From the NCBI GenBank assembly GCA_963971575.1, contig OZ020611.1, positions 203,036,419-203,100,418 on the forward strand: a stretch of DNA of 64,000 nt, written 5' to 3'. The notes under the pieces were generated by a model, which worked only from the letters and a program-made list of their open reading frames with translations, searched no databases and was not told the DNA's origin. This document shows positions 63,982 through 64,000 of the stretch, piece after piece. This stretch comes from Liopterus haemorrhoidalis (Eukaryota; Arthropoda; Insecta; Coleoptera; Dytiscidae). The position numbers and the translations under genes are program-made. How positions within the stretch are numbered: the stretch's first letter is position 1; every line of letters begins with the position of its first letter.

Positions 63982-64000
63982 GATGTCTCAGCTGGTGTTG
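63982..64000 (+). CDS. Possible start of a host gene at the window edge
   Basis: The ATG at 63982 has a favourable context (CACCAAGATG) and begins MSQLVL before the window ends. The upstream 200 bp lack long T-runs, as a 5' leader would. Only six codons are visible, so it could be chance. Confidence 0.3.

Overview
This window is TE-saturated, AT-rich nuclear DNA from an arthropod, most likely an insect with a large repeat-rich genome. The evidence is the set of mobile elements: Mos1-type and other mariners, a DD41D element, maT-type DD37D, piggyBac, Harbinger with a MADF protein, many hATs, Copia, LTRs, and jockey-like and RTE-like LINEs. I cannot fix the order or species. I see no intact transposase or retroelement gene. 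The only good host-gene candidates lie in the last 3 kb: a spliced Q/E/R-rich exon at 61448-61614 and a possible start codon at 63982.

Layout. 1-5000: AT-rich DNA, a hAT remnant, and a long repeat cut by a full-length dead mariner (3032-4308). 5032-9063: one decayed Copia element in minus orientation (LTRs, PBS, gag, integrase, RNase H scraps). It holds an IS630/Tc1-like element at its 3' end and a hAT MITE that itself contains a mariner. 9.6-22 kb: a Harbinger-type element, hAT MITEs with perfect 8-bp duplications, an RTE-like LINE holding a 633-bp Harbinger with a MADF ORF, and a solo LTR. 22-31 kb: repeat fragments, a mariner split by a LINE, a 152-bp satellite, a palindromic (CAGA)n cluster, and an unusual element with inverted GGCCGAC minisatellites. 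32-42 kb: two near-identical DD41D elements, two LINE remnants each with datable insertions, and a Mos1-like mariner. 43-54 kb: a maT remnant, a 2.7-kb element with about 390-bp terminal inverted repeats, fold-back MITEs, and two further mariners. 54-61 kb: hAT, Harbinger, piggyBac and Tigger remnants.

The thread through the window is one dispersed family with at least ten copies. It has inverted sub-terminal motifs (AGGGTTTTGTAGGTAT / ATACCTACAAAACCCT), a (TCTG)n tract in several copies and a short palindrome near the 3' end. This layout recalls non-autonomous Helentrons (DINE-1/HINE type). Three copies carry, at the same internal position, three different tRNA-like pol III promoter modules. 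This is the observation most worth following.

Boundaries given with target-site duplications were read directly from the sequence. Family names rest on recognised protein motifs and duplication length, not on a database search.
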